From PALSA-911 sp963743035 (GTDB lineage Bacteria > Pseudomonadota > Alphaproteobacteria > Acetobacterales > Acetobacteraceae): DNA of 64,000 nucleotides. Positions within the stretch are counted from its first letter, which is position 1, and every line of letters begins with the position of its first letter. The DNA is taken from contig CAVUOB010000014.1 of the NCBI GenBank assembly GCA_963743035.1, positions 27,461 to 91,460 on the forward strand, read 5' to 3'. The notes under the pieces are model-generated. The model did not search any database. It was not told where the DNA came from and saw only the letters and a list, made by a program, of their open reading frames with translations. The position numbers and the translations under genes were made by a program. Shown here piece after piece: positions 16,165-24,001 of the stretch.

Positions 16165-17394
16165 TCAGCCTGCAAGCTCCAGCACCGCATCCAGCAGCAC
16201 TTCCGCGCCGCGCGCCAGATGCCCGGGGGTGGAGTACTCGGCGGGGTTGTGGGTGATGCCGTTGACGCTGGGGACGAACAGCATGGCACTCGGGCAGAGC
16301 GGCGCGAGCAGCACGGAATCATGCCCGGCGGCGGCGGTCATGTCGCGGGTGGTGAGCTGGCGCGCCTCCGCCTGCCGGCGCAGCACCTGGCCCAGCGCGG
16401 GGTCGAAGGCGACCGGGCCGAAGCTGGTGTAGTGGTCGATGTCGAATTTCACCCGCCGGCGCGCGCCGATCTCCGCGAGCCGGGCGCGCAGGGCATGCTC
16501 CATCTCGATCGCCACCGCCGCGCTGTCGTGACGCACATCGGCATGCAGCCGGGTGACGGCCGACACGGCGCCGCGGGCATTGGGCGAATTCTCGATCCAG
16601 GATACCGAGGCGCGGCCGCTCGGTTCGGCGCCGATGCCGATCCGCTCCACCGCCAGGATCGCCTCGGCCGCGGCGGCCAGGCTGTCGCGGCGGCGGTCCA
16701 TGGAGGTCGGGCCGACATGGCTCGGCTCCCCGGTGACCACGATCTGGAAATAGCGCGCATGCATGGTGCCGGTGACGATGCCGATATCGCTGTTCGTCGC
16801 CTCCATCACCGGTCCCTGCTCGATATGCGCCTCCAGCCAGCAGGCCCAGTCGCGCGGCGCCGGCGCCAGCGGACCGGCGAGGCCGGTTTCCGCCAGTGCC
16901 TGGCGCACGCTGACGCCGCGGTCGTCGGTCACCTCCAGCGCCGCCGCGAGCGTCATGTCGCCGGCATGCACGCGCGATCCCATCATCGCCGGGCGGAAGC
17001 GGCTGCCTTCCTCGTTGGTCCAGTTGACCAGCTCCAGCGGCGCGCGGGTCCGCTGTCCGGCATCGTGCAAGGCGCGCAGGATTTCCAGCCCGGCCAGCAC
17101 GCCGAACACCCCGTCGAACCGCCCGCCTGTCGGCACCGTGTCCAGGTGGCTGCCGAAGGCGACCGCCTTCGCCGCGGGATCGGTGCCGGCGCGGCGCAGG
17201 AACATGTTGCCGATCGCATCCTGCTCATGCGCCAGCCCGAGCGGCGCGCACCATTCCAGCAGCAGGGCGCGCGCCCGCGCATCCTCGGCCGACAATGCCT
17301 GCCGGTTGGAGCCGTCGCCATCGATCGGACCGATCCGCGCCATGTCCATATGCGCGCGCCACAGCCGGTCCTGGTCGATTATGGGCCTGCGCAT
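16165..17394 (-). CDS. M20-family amidohydrolase (N-carbamoyl-amino-acid hydrolase / allantoate amidohydrolase type)
   Basis: Zinc-dependent hydrolase of 409 aa. The metal-binding sequence is well preserved: GSHLDTVPTGGRFDGVFGV supplies His and bridging Asp, NWTNEEGSRF supplies the Glu pair, LEAHIEQGPV a further ligand and THNPAEY the C-terminal His. The dimerisation domain contains GEPSHVGPTSMDRRRDS. Such enzymes hydrolyse N-carbamoyl-L-amino acids, allantoate or ureidoglycolate in the cytosol. No hydantoinase or allantoinase gene is adjacent, so the substrate stays open. It is divergent from the flavoprotein gene at 17479. Confidence 0.9.
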   Translation of the reverse strand: MRRPIIDQDRLWRAHMDMARIGPIDGDGSNRQALSAEDARARALLLEWCAPLGLAHEQDAIGNMFLRRAGTDPAAKAVAFGSHLDTVPTGGRFDGVFGVLAGLEILRALHDAGQRTRAPLELVNWTNEEGSRFRPAMMGSRVHAGDMTLAAALEVTDDRGVSVRQALAETGLAGPLAPAPRDWACWLEAHIEQGPVMEATNSDIGIVTGTMHARYFQIVVTGEPSHVGPTSMDRRRDSLAAAAEAILAVERIGIGAEPSGRASVSWIENSPNARGAVSAVTRLHADVRHDSAAVAIEMEHALRARLAEIGARRRVKFDIDHYTSFGPVAFDPALGQVLRRQAEARQLTTRDMTAAAGHDSVLLAPLCPSAMLFVPSVNGITHNPAEYSTPGHLARGAEVLLDAVLELAG

Positions 17395-17478
17395 GCCTCA
17401 GACTCCTATTGCAAGTGAAAGGTGGCTGGGCGAATGCTCCGCCGCGCCGGAATGCTCGAACGAGGTCAGGATACCGCC

Positions 17479-18876
17479 ATGTCGCTCACAGTCGATGCCC
17501 TCCCAGTCGAAAATGTGGTTGCAGCCGCCCGAAATCTGCTGGGCGAACGCATCACCACCAACGCCGCCTTGCGCGAACATCATTCGCACGGCCAGGACAG
17601 CTACCCGCCGGCGCAGCCCGACGCCGTGGCCTTCATCGAGACGTCGGAGGAAGCGGCGGCGCTGCTGAAGCTCTGCCATGCCCATGGCGTGCCGCTGGTG
17701 CCCTACGGCGCCGGCACATCGCTGGAAGGCCATGTGACGCCGGTGCGCGGCGGCATCACGCTGGACCTGTCGCGCATGAACAACGTGCTCTCGGTCAGCC
17801 AGCCGGACATGGATTGCCGGGTGCAGGCCGGCGTCACCCAGGAGCAGCTCAACACCTATCTGCGCGACCAGGGGCTGTTCTTCCCGGTCGACCCCGGCAC
17901 CGCGGTCTGCACCATCGGCGGCATGTGCGCCACGCGAGCCTCCGGCACCAACGCGGTGCGCTACGGCACGATGCGCGAGAGCGTGCTGGGCCTGACGGTC
18001 GCGCTCGCCGACGGGCGGGTGATCCGCACCGGCGGGCGGGTGCGCAAATCCTCCACCGGCTACGACCTGACCCGGCTGTTCGTGGGATCGGAGGGCACGC
18101 TCGGCGTGATCACCGAAATCCAGCTCCGCCTGCACCCGATCCCGGAGGCGATTTCATCCGCAACCTGCCAGTTCCCCACGCTGGCGGACGCGGTGGAGAC
18201 GGTGATCGCCGTCATGCAATCCGCCATTCCCGTCGCGCGGATGGAATTGCTGGACGATGTGCAGACCCGCGCCTGCATCGCCTATTCGAAGCTGGAGGGG
18301 CTGGCGGCGATGCCCTCGCTGTTCTTCGAGTTCCACGGCACCCCCGCCTCGGTGCAGGAAGCCGCCGAACAGGCAGAGGAACTCGCCACCGGCTGCAACG
18401 GCCAGGGCTTTCGCTGGGCGACCGACCCGGCCGAGCGCAACAAGCTCTGGCAGGCACGCCACGACGCCTACTGGGCGGCGCTGGCGCTGCAGCCCGGCCA
18501 CAAGGGCTTCGTCACCGACGCGGTGGTGCCGATCTCCCTGCTGAGCGAGGCGATCCTCGGCGCCCAGGCGGACATCGCCGCCTCGGGTCTGACCGCGCCG
18601 ATCGTTGGCCATGTCGGGGATGGCAATTTCCACACCGTGATCCTGGTTCCGCCGGAGCCGGACGGCCTGGCGCGGGCCTGGGAGCTCGACAAGAAGATCG
18701 TCGCGCGCGCCCTGGCGCTGGGCGGCTCCTGCAGCGGCGAGCACGGCGTCGGCATCGGCAAGCGCGAGTTTTTGGAGCAGGAGCACGGCGTGGAGACGCT
18801 GGCGGTGATGCGCGCGATCAAGACGGCGCTGGATCCGAAGGGGATCCTCAATCCCGGCAAGATATTCCTGAACTGA
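17479..18876 (+). CDS. FAD-linked 2-hydroxyacid oxidoreductase (GlcD / D-lactate dehydrogenase type)
   Basis: Flavoprotein of 465 aa that oxidises D-lactate, glycolate or a related 2-hydroxyacid and passes electrons to the respiratory chain. Residues 40-215 form the FAD-binding domain with PYGAGTSLEGHV, the DPGTAVCTIGGM segment, RYGTMRESVLGL and FVGSEGTLGVI. The second domain carries GHVGDGNFH and SGEHGVGIGKR, the usual active-site region. The chosen ATG at 17479 fits the family start; GTG at 17422 and ATG at 17452 lie in frame upstream. No glcE/glcF partners follow, which favours a single-subunit D-lactate-dehydrogenase-like enzyme. Confidence 0.9.
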   Translation: MSLTVDALPVENVVAAARNLLGERITTNAALREHHSHGQDSYPPAQPDAVAFIETSEEAAALLKLCHAHGVPLVPYGAGTSLEGHVTPVRGGITLDLSRMNNVLSVSQPDMDCRVQAGVTQEQLNTYLRDQGLFFPVDPGTAVCTIGGMCATRASGTNAVRYGTMRESVLGLTVALADGRVIRTGGRVRKSSTGYDLTRLFVGSEGTLGVITEIQLRLHPIPEAISSATCQFPTLADAVETVIAVMQSAIPVARMELLDDVQTRACIAYSKLEGLAAMPSLFFEFHGTPASVQEAAEQAEELATGCNGQGFRWATDPAERNKLWQARHDAYWAALALQPGHKGFVTDAVVPISLLSEAILGAQADIAASGLTAPIVGHVGDGNFHTVILVPPEPDGLARAWELDKKIVARALALGGSCSGEHGVGIGKREFLEQEHGVETLAVMRAIKTALDPKGILNPGKIFLN

Positions 18877-18905
18877 ATATTCCTGAACTGAATATTCCCG
18901 AACTC
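18862..18905. repeat. Three tandem copies of a 15-bp unit at the flavoprotein gene end
   Basis: The unit ATATTCCTGAACTGA occurs at 18862-18876 and 18877-18891, and a slightly changed third copy follows at 18892-18905. The first copy contains the stop codon of the flavoprotein gene. Replication slippage is the simplest origin. Confidence 0.85.
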
Positions 18906-18917
18906 AGGGGGCGGCGC

Positions 18918-19643
18918 CTACCGCGCCGCTGCCGCGATCGGGCCGGCGAGCGCGGCCGCCAGGCAGGCGAACAGCTGGCGGGCGACCTGTCGCCGCGCCT
19001 CCGGCTCGCGGGCGTCGAGGTCGAGGATCCCGCTGTCGTTCCAGTAGATCATCAGTTCATAGCGGCGCAGCAGCGGCACGTCGTGCACCGCCGCCGTACC
19101 GGCGAGTGCCGCGTGGAACGGGGTGCCGCCGGTGATGCGGGCGATGGACGGGGCGTATTGCATGTCCACCAGCAGGATGTCGGCGCCGGCTTCGCGCACC
19201 GTGCGGACGCCCTGTTCCAGGGCTGCCACGAACGGATCCACATCCGCGCTTGTCGCGATCTCGCGCGTACCGGCGGCCCAGATCACCAGCCGGGCGCCAC
19301 TCTCGACGAGCAGGTGCGGAAGATGCGTCAGGACGGAGGCCGCGGTGGCGCGGGGAACGGCGCCGTTGACCACGCGCACCTGCACGCCGGGCAAAGCGTC
19401 GGCAAGATCGGCTTGCAGCCGTGCCGGCAGGGTCGCGGACGGATCGCCCGCCGCGCCGCCGGCCATCGCGGCGCCGCCCAGCACCAGAACCGAGAGCGCC
19501 CCGGCCGCAGCCGCCCGCTTGACCGCCGGCAGGGCAAGGTCGGACAAGGCCAGGTCCTCCGGCACCGGGCAGGGCGGCTGTGCCCCCGCGCGCGGCGCGG
19601 CGAACAGCAGTCCCAGCAACAGCAGCCATAGCGAATGCCGCAT
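18918..19643 (-). CDS. SGNH-hydrolase-like exported protein, coupled to OpgC
   Basis: A 241-aa protein with a signal peptide (MRHSLWLLLLGLLFAAPRAGA). The mature part has the layout of an SGNH/GDSL hydrolase: VLVLGGAAMAGG as block I, the VRVVNGAVPRAT segment and a long central WAAGTREI plus DILLVDMQYAP region. The block I Ser is not apparent (GGAAMAGG where GDS or G-S is expected), so catalytic activity is doubtful. GGAGG lies before the ATG, and the OpgC stop overlaps this start (TGATG), so the two are translationally coupled. It could modify or bind the glucan or acyl product of the OpgC-type protein. Confidence 0.72.
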   Translation of the reverse strand: MRHSLWLLLLGLLFAAPRAGAQPPCPVPEDLALSDLALPAVKRAAAAGALSVLVLGGAAMAGGAAGDPSATLPARLQADLADALPGVQVRVVNGAVPRATAASVLTHLPHLLVESGARLVIWAAGTREIATSADVDPFVAALEQGVRTVREAGADILLVDMQYAPSIARITGGTPFHAALAGTAAVHDVPLLRRYELMIYWNDSGILDLDAREPEARRQVARQLFACLAAALAGPIAAAAR

Positions 19644-20833
19644 CAGGCTGGCCTCCGAAACCGGGCCGAGCCCGGGCGCACCGGAAGCCTGCCCCCGGCA
19701 GCGAACCACGCACTCAGCTGCCCCAAACCGATCATGATCAGCACGCCCCCAAGATTGACCGCGATGATGACAGGCACGGTCTTGTCGATGAAGGTCAGCA
19801 CGATGTTGCCGAGCAGCGACAGCAGGATGCTCAGGCAGAAGACATGGAGCGAGTTCTGGCCGCAGAGCACCACCATCCAGCCGAACCGGCTGGTCATGAA
19901 GGGCGCATTGCGCCGGACCCGCAGACCGACCAGGAGAGCCAGCGCCAGGATGGAGACCAGGCGTATCGGCGGCAGCAGCGTCTTGTGGATCGGGAACAGG
20001 CTCTGGAACAGCAGGCCGGGGATGCGGGCATCCCACAGATGCAGGGTCCAGGACACCTGGATCGCGGCGCCCGCCGCCACCACCGCGCCGGCGATCCACA
20101 GCAGCGCACGCATTGTCCGGCCGGCCTGCGGCAGCACAGAGCGGCCCCGCGCCCGGGCGAAGCCGAGATAGGCGGCGATCACGAACAGAAACTGCCAGGC
20201 GAACGGGTTGAAGAACCAGCCGTCTGCATCGGTGTTGCCGGGCAGGTTCACCTCGGTCACCTGCGCCAGCACATAGAGCGCGGCCGAGGGAAGCAATGCC
20301 AGCCAGGCGTGCCGGCGCATCGCCAGCATGAACAGCGGCAGCACCGCGAGCAGAGCGATGTAGAGCGGCAGGATGTCCAGCAGCGCCGGCTGAAATTCCA
20401 GCAGCAGCATCCGGATCACCGCCTCGTCGGGGCGGGCGAGGAAATCGCCGATGCCGAGTTCGTCGGAAAACAGCGGATTGTCGAAATGGCGCACGGTGTA
20501 GGCAACCTGGGCGGTGTAGAGCACGAACAGGCAGATATGCGCGAGATAGAGCTGCCAGACCCGGCGCAGGATCAGCGCGGAGGCATAGAGCGGCCCGTCC
20601 TGCAGCATCTTGCGGCCGTAGACCATGGCGGCGGTGTAGCCGGAGATGAAGATGAACACCTCCGCCGCATCAGCCAGCGCGAAGCCGCGCAGCGTGAAAT
20701 AGCCGAGCGGATTGCCGGGAATATGGTCGATGAAGATCGCGAACAGCGCCAGGCCGCGGAAGAAATCCAGCCTGTAGTCCCGCTCTGCCGCCACGCCCAG
20801 TCCAGCCATCAGCCCCGCCCTATCGTGAGCCAT
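19643..20833 (-). CDS. OpgC-domain membrane acyltransferase
   Basis: Polytopic inner-membrane protein of 396 aa with about ten hydrophobic helices. The N-terminus RDYRLDFFRGLALFAIFIDHIPGN is the OpgC signature (R-x-x-D-x-x-R-G and a membrane His), and EVFIFISGYTAAMVYG follows. OpgC-type proteins transfer succinyl or similar groups to periplasmic glucans; in Acetobacteraceae the domain is also found beside other exported hydrolases. No opgG/opgH genes are in this window. The gene overlaps the SGNH-like gene by one base, so the pair likely forms one envelope-modifying unit. Confidence 0.85.
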   Translation of the reverse strand: MAHDRAGLMAGLGVAAERDYRLDFFRGLALFAIFIDHIPGNPLGYFTLRGFALADAAEVFIFISGYTAAMVYGRKMLQDGPLYASALILRRVWQLYLAHICLFVLYTAQVAYTVRHFDNPLFSDELGIGDFLARPDEAVIRMLLLEFQPALLDILPLYIALLAVLPLFMLAMRRHAWLALLPSAALYVLAQVTEVNLPGNTDADGWFFNPFAWQFLFVIAAYLGFARARGRSVLPQAGRTMRALLWIAGAVVAAGAAIQVSWTLHLWDARIPGLLFQSLFPIHKTLLPPIRLVSILALALLVGLRVRRNAPFMTSRFGWMVVLCGQNSLHVFCLSILLSLLGNIVLTFIDKTVPVIIAVNLGGVLIMIGLGQLSAWFAAGGRLPVRPGSARFRRPA

Positions 20834-20941
20834 GGCGATAGCATTCGCAGCGTTGCAAGGGACAGCGCCCGCGGAAGATGCCGGCCGACGAAACGGCGCA
20901 ACCAGGAGGGGGCTATGCCGCGTTCCGCCCGGACCGGACGG

Positions 20942-21871
20942 TCAGCGCGGCTGGTGCAATGTCGGCGCGCTGTCGGCCACCGTGGTGCGGTGCATGTCGC
21001 GCACCTGGGTGGGATCGAACGGCCGTGCGCGGTGCATGGTGCAGCGGTTGTCCCACATCACCAGGTCGTATTGCCGCCATTCATGCGCATAGACGAACTG
21101 GCGCTGGGTCGCGTGCTCGATCAGGTCGCGCAGGAAGGCGCGGGCTTCCGGCACCGGCCAGCCATGGATGGTGCCGGCATGCGAGGCGAGATACAGCGAC
21201 AGGCGGCCGCTGGCCGCATGGCGGCGCACCAGGCGCTGGGGCACCGGCACCAGCCGTTCCTGGTCCTCGCCGGAGAAATCCTCCAGGCGGAAGCCGAGCA
21301 TGCCGCGGGAATAGATCTGGCTGTGATCGCAGACGAGATCCCAGCACTCCTTCTGCGTTGCCTCGTCCAGCGCGTCCCAGGCGGCGCGCATGTCGGCGAA
21401 CTCGGTGTTCCCGCCGGCGCCGGGGATCACCCGCGCGGATAGCAGCGAGTATTTCGACGGCGTGGCCTTGAACGAGCTGTCCGAATGCCAGAGCCGGTTG
21501 CCCAGCGAAAACAGCCGGCGGCGATTGTCCCGCGCCAGGATGTTGCCGTCCTTGTCGAGGTTGGAGATGTCGTTGATGTCCATGCTCAGGCGGCGGTCCT
21601 TCGGCATGGCCAGATCGCCGGTCGCGGTCTCCATCGGGCCGAAATTCCTGGAGAATGCGTATTGCTGGGCATCGTCGATGCGCTGGTCGTGGAACACCAG
21701 CACGGCGTAGCGGTCCATGCCGGCCTCGATCGCCGCGGCCTGTTGCAGAGACACCCCGGCGGCGATGTCGATGCCGGACACCACGCCGGCGAAATCCGGA
21801 CGGGCGGGATCGACCGGGCGGATCGACACCTGGGGCTGGGAGGCAGCGGACGCCTGGACGGATGCGGACAT
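20942..21871 (-). CDS. TauD/TfdA-family 2-oxoglutarate-dependent dioxygenase
   Basis: Fe(II)/2-oxoglutarate dioxygenase of 309 aa. The iron triad is visible as LWHSDSSFK (His and Asp) and the C-terminal MHRARPFDP (His), with the 2-oxoglutarate-binding Arg shortly after in DMHRTT. The WDNRCTMHRA context is typical of TfdA-like and alkylsulfatase-like members; the substrate is not predictable. The ATG at 21871 is chosen for the AAGGGAAAAACGAG upstream; an in-frame start at 21964 would read through the short upstream repeats. It stands alone, downstream of the OpgC unit's divergent neighbour. Confidence 0.87.
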   Translation of the reverse strand: MSASVQASAASQPQVSIRPVDPARPDFAGVVSGIDIAAGVSLQQAAAIEAGMDRYAVLVFHDQRIDDAQQYAFSRNFGPMETATGDLAMPKDRRLSMDINDISNLDKDGNILARDNRRRLFSLGNRLWHSDSSFKATPSKYSLLSARVIPGAGGNTEFADMRAAWDALDEATQKECWDLVCDHSQIYSRGMLGFRLEDFSGEDQERLVPVPQRLVRRHAASGRLSLYLASHAGTIHGWPVPEARAFLRDLIEHATQRQFVYAHEWRQYDLVMWDNRCTMHRARPFDPTQVRDMHRTTVADSAPTLHQPR

Positions 21872-21922
21872 GGCTCGTTTTTCCCTTGCATGGCTCGATT
21901 TCCCTTGCAGGTTTCCCTTGCA
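21869..21922. repeat. Short direct repeats duplicating the ribosome site of the dioxygenase gene
   Basis: On the minus strand, TGCAAGGGAAA occurs three times (ends at 21881, 21899 and 21912), and CGAGCCATG occurs twice (21869-21877 and 21889-21897). The first ATG is the chosen dioxygenase start and the second opens another frame. This looks like local slippage that multiplied a Shine-Dalgarno-like block. Confidence 0.6.
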
Positions 21923-22038
21923 AGGCGGCTTTGCGCCGTATTTGCGGAAACTATAGCCACACAAGCCGGATAACCGTCATCGCGGGCTTGGCATGGCTCA
22001 TATTCCGTACCGCCGCCATCGGTCCGCTCCTTCCGGGC

Positions 22039-22491
22039 TCAGCGATAGACGAGCACCGGCGTCCGGGAATGCGTCAGCACCTTCAGCGTCTGGCTGCCCA
22101 GCACCAGGGCGGAAATGCCGCGCCGTCCATGCGAGGCCATCAGAATGAGGTCGCAGCCCCGCGACGCCGCGGCATCGATGATCGCCTGGTAGGGATAGGC
22201 ATGTTCAAGATGCACGATCTCGCACGGCACACCCGCCTGCCGCGCCTGGTCGGCCGCGGCCTCGAGCACCGGGCCCACCCGCTCGGCGATACGCCTGGCG
22301 TATTTCGCCTCCGCGCATTCGAGCATCTCCGGCGCGGATATCTCCGGCGCCCCGGATAAAATCGCAAACGGCTCGGTGACCATCAGCACGGTGACCCTGG
22401 CCCCGATCTCATGGGCGAAGCACATGCCGTGGGTGACGGCCTTGTTCGCAAGCTCCGATCCGTCGGTCGGTATCAGGATGTTCTTGTACAT
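22039..22491 (-). CDS. Universal stress protein, UspA family
   Basis: A 150-aa cytosolic protein with the single Usp fold: MYKNILIPTDGSELA at the N-terminus and the ATP-binding signature G-x2-G-x9-G-S/T as SHGRRGISALVLGSQT, ending in TPVLVYR. The motif is complete, so an ATP-binding Usp is expected. These proteins rise under stress and growth arrest. GGGGGCAAC precedes the ATG. It is a single gene, with no stress sensor or transporter beside it to show its specific job. Confidence 0.92.
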   Translation of the reverse strand: MYKNILIPTDGSELANKAVTHGMCFAHEIGARVTVLMVTEPFAILSGAPEISAPEMLECAEAKYARRIAERVGPVLEAAADQARQAGVPCEIVHLEHAYPYQAIIDAAASRGCDLILMASHGRRGISALVLGSQTLKVLTHSRTPVLVYR

Positions 22492-22664
22492 GTTGCCCCC
22501 TGGTCACCCGGTTCGGGTCGCCACCCCCCGGCGTCATCCCTGGCGCTCACCTCTGGGACCCGCATTTTGGGACCCGCATTTGGAGTATACATTTCGCCGC
22601 CGGTGAGCGCATGGCCTGGCGCAGCATCCGCGGCGAAGGCTTTCGGGACCGTATGGGGGGCAGG

Positions 22665-23093
22665 ATGCGTCGATTGGCTCGGCTCGCTGTTGTCCTCCTC
22701 GCTTCGGCGGTTTCCACCGGCGCTGGCGGCCAGCCCATCCGGCACCGGCTGCAATGCCCCTCGACGGCCCCAGCGGAATGGGGGCTCGGCCCCAGCGTGC
22801 CGCTGGCCCGGGTTTCGGTGCTGGCCCAGCAAACCGGCCGCCCGATCGACGAGAGTGCCCCGCCATCGCTGCACCCGGATCGTTCGCTGGTGGTGGGCGA
22901 TGTCCTGCACAACATCTGGGTGATGGACGACGAGCCCGGCTGGTACCGCTTCGTCGACTGCCAGTACAGGGGCTCCCCGCGGATCCTGCGGCTATGGGCC
23001 GACGGGCTCAAGCGTTGCGAGCAAACCGTCCGGCCCTACGCCCCCCGCACGGGCATATCGGAGACGGCGGCGCAGACATTGGAATGCGATTGA
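22665..23093 (+). CDS. Small exported protein, STY0301-like
   Basis: A 142-aa protein with a short signal peptide (RRLARLAVVLLASAVSTGAGG). The mature region contains CPSTAP, PDRSLVVGDV, IWVMDDEPGWYRFVDCQY and a closing KRCEQTV; three well-spaced cysteines (in CPST, DCQY and RCEQ) and the aromatic W...W...C-x-Y pattern agree with the STY0301 family of small periplasmic proteins of unknown function. I chose the ATG at 22665, directly before the signal peptide; the frame is open from 22611. It is monocistronic. Confidence 0.65.
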   Translation: MRRLARLAVVLLASAVSTGAGGQPIRHRLQCPSTAPAEWGLGPSVPLARVSVLAQQTGRPIDESAPPSLHPDRSLVVGDVLHNIWVMDDEPGWYRFVDCQYRGSPRILRLWADGLKRCEQTVRPYAPRTGISETAAQTLECD

Positions 23094-23578
23094 GAGCTGC
23101 CCGGGCGGTTCTGCCCAGGCGGTTCCGGCGGTCTGCGGGCACGGTTTCTCCGCCGGCCCGGCGCCGGGCGCCTTACCCACCGAAGCTGTGGGTAACTTTG
23201 TGGGTATCGTCAGGGGCAACTTTACAAATGACAGGGAATCCTTGGCCGCCGGTCAGATTGCCTAAATATAAGGCGGAAGACCAAGTCATTGATTTATAAT
23301 ACTTCTTCTGCGCAGGACCGGCCGATATCGGCGACCTCCGGGATTCTTGTGAACATGATCCGCTAGGTCCCTGAAACTGCATGTATCCGCCATGGCCGGT
23401 GGACAAATCGTCTCGGTTGCGTCCGGTTCCCCGGTTTCGCTTCGGATCGGACCGCGAAAATGTCAAGGCCATCGAGGCCTGTTTTCGTCGGCCCGGACGG
23501 GCGGCGGGCTGTGGACAATGTCGCGATCGGATGGCGGAACAAGGATCGAAAGCCGCGGATCCGTCCGGGACGATTTTC
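23094..23578. other. Gene-free interval, nothing coding recognised
   Basis: About 485 bases with no convincing gene. Open frames on both strands lack ribosome sites and family features. A low-GC patch near 23255-23305 contrasts with the surrounding DNA. The interval ends at the -35 element of the putative RNA promoter. Confidence 0.5.
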
Positions 23579-23608
23579 TTGACAATATCCGCTCCGCCGG
23601 CGTAGCAT
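23579..23608 (+). promoter_or_regulatory. Sigma-70-like promoter of the putative structured RNA
   Basis: A perfect TTGACA (23579-23584) is followed by an 18-base spacer and TAGCAT (23603-23608), a good housekeeping promoter for a GC-rich alphaproteobacterium. Transcription would start near 23615. No gene start with a normal ribosome site follows at once; instead a run of hairpins and a terminator-like stem follow. Confidence 0.6.
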
Positions 23609-23614
23609 TGATAG

Positions 23615-23800
23615 TGTCCCCACAAGAGGAGGGTGCATAAACAGCATGACTCCACCGGGTATAGTTGGAGTTACCGACCACCGTGGCATCGGTAGCCGCC
23701 TCAAAAGTCCACGCCATAGTTCAGCCATCTGCGCTGAACCGCGAAGTACATCTTCGCAGTAAGACCCCCGTCTAACGCAGAGGCGTTCGGGGGTCTTCGT
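23615..23800 (+). ncRNA. Putative structured non-coding RNA of about 180 nt
   Basis: Five perfect stem-loops lie end to end: ACTCCA/TGGAGT (23649-23671), TACCGA/TCGGTA (23672-23694), GTTCAGC/GCTGAAC (23719-23739), GCGAAG/CTTCGC (23741-23757) and the 9-bp AGACCCCCG/CGGGGGTCT (23762-23796) with an inner AACGC/GCGTT helix. A strong promoter lies at 23579 and the last stem is terminator-like. I do not recognise a known RNA family (it is not tmRNA, 6S, RNase P or SRP RNA by motif). Two tiny open frames inside (20 and 38 codons) make a leader-peptide regulator an alternative. The next gene starts at 24002, so it could also be a 5' leader with an attenuator. Confidence 0.5.
23762..23796 (+). terminator. 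Rho-independent-terminator-like stem
   Basis: AGACCCCCG and CGGGGGTCT form a perfect 9-bp stem with a second 5-bp helix (AACGC/GCGTT) inside, followed by TCGTCGTT. The stem is strong but the U-tract is interrupted. Confidence 0.55.
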
Positions 23801-24001
23801 CGTTCTGATCCTGGCTGTACCCGCTTCATGCGGAACCCCGTCATCTTGCGGGACGATCCGTTTTTCCACCGGTTCCTTGCCATTACCAAACAGGCTACTA
23901 GACTGCGCCGAACACAATTGCGCGGCGATTGCGTGACCGGCCCACTACCGGCGGTTAAGCCCGTGGTCCGTTTCCGTTGCACCGGGTCGGAGGATTTCGT
24001 G

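Noticed and set aside
17295..19631. A 778-codon plus-strand frame
   Set aside because: It is the shadow of the flavoprotein gene and the antisense of the SGNH-like gene; Arg/Ala/Pro-rich with no family features.
23633..23695. A 20-codon GTG frame with two Trp that looks like a trp leader peptide
   Set aside because: The ribosome site touches the start codon, only two Trp are present and not adjacent, and no trp gene follows. Kept only as an alternative in the RNA entry.
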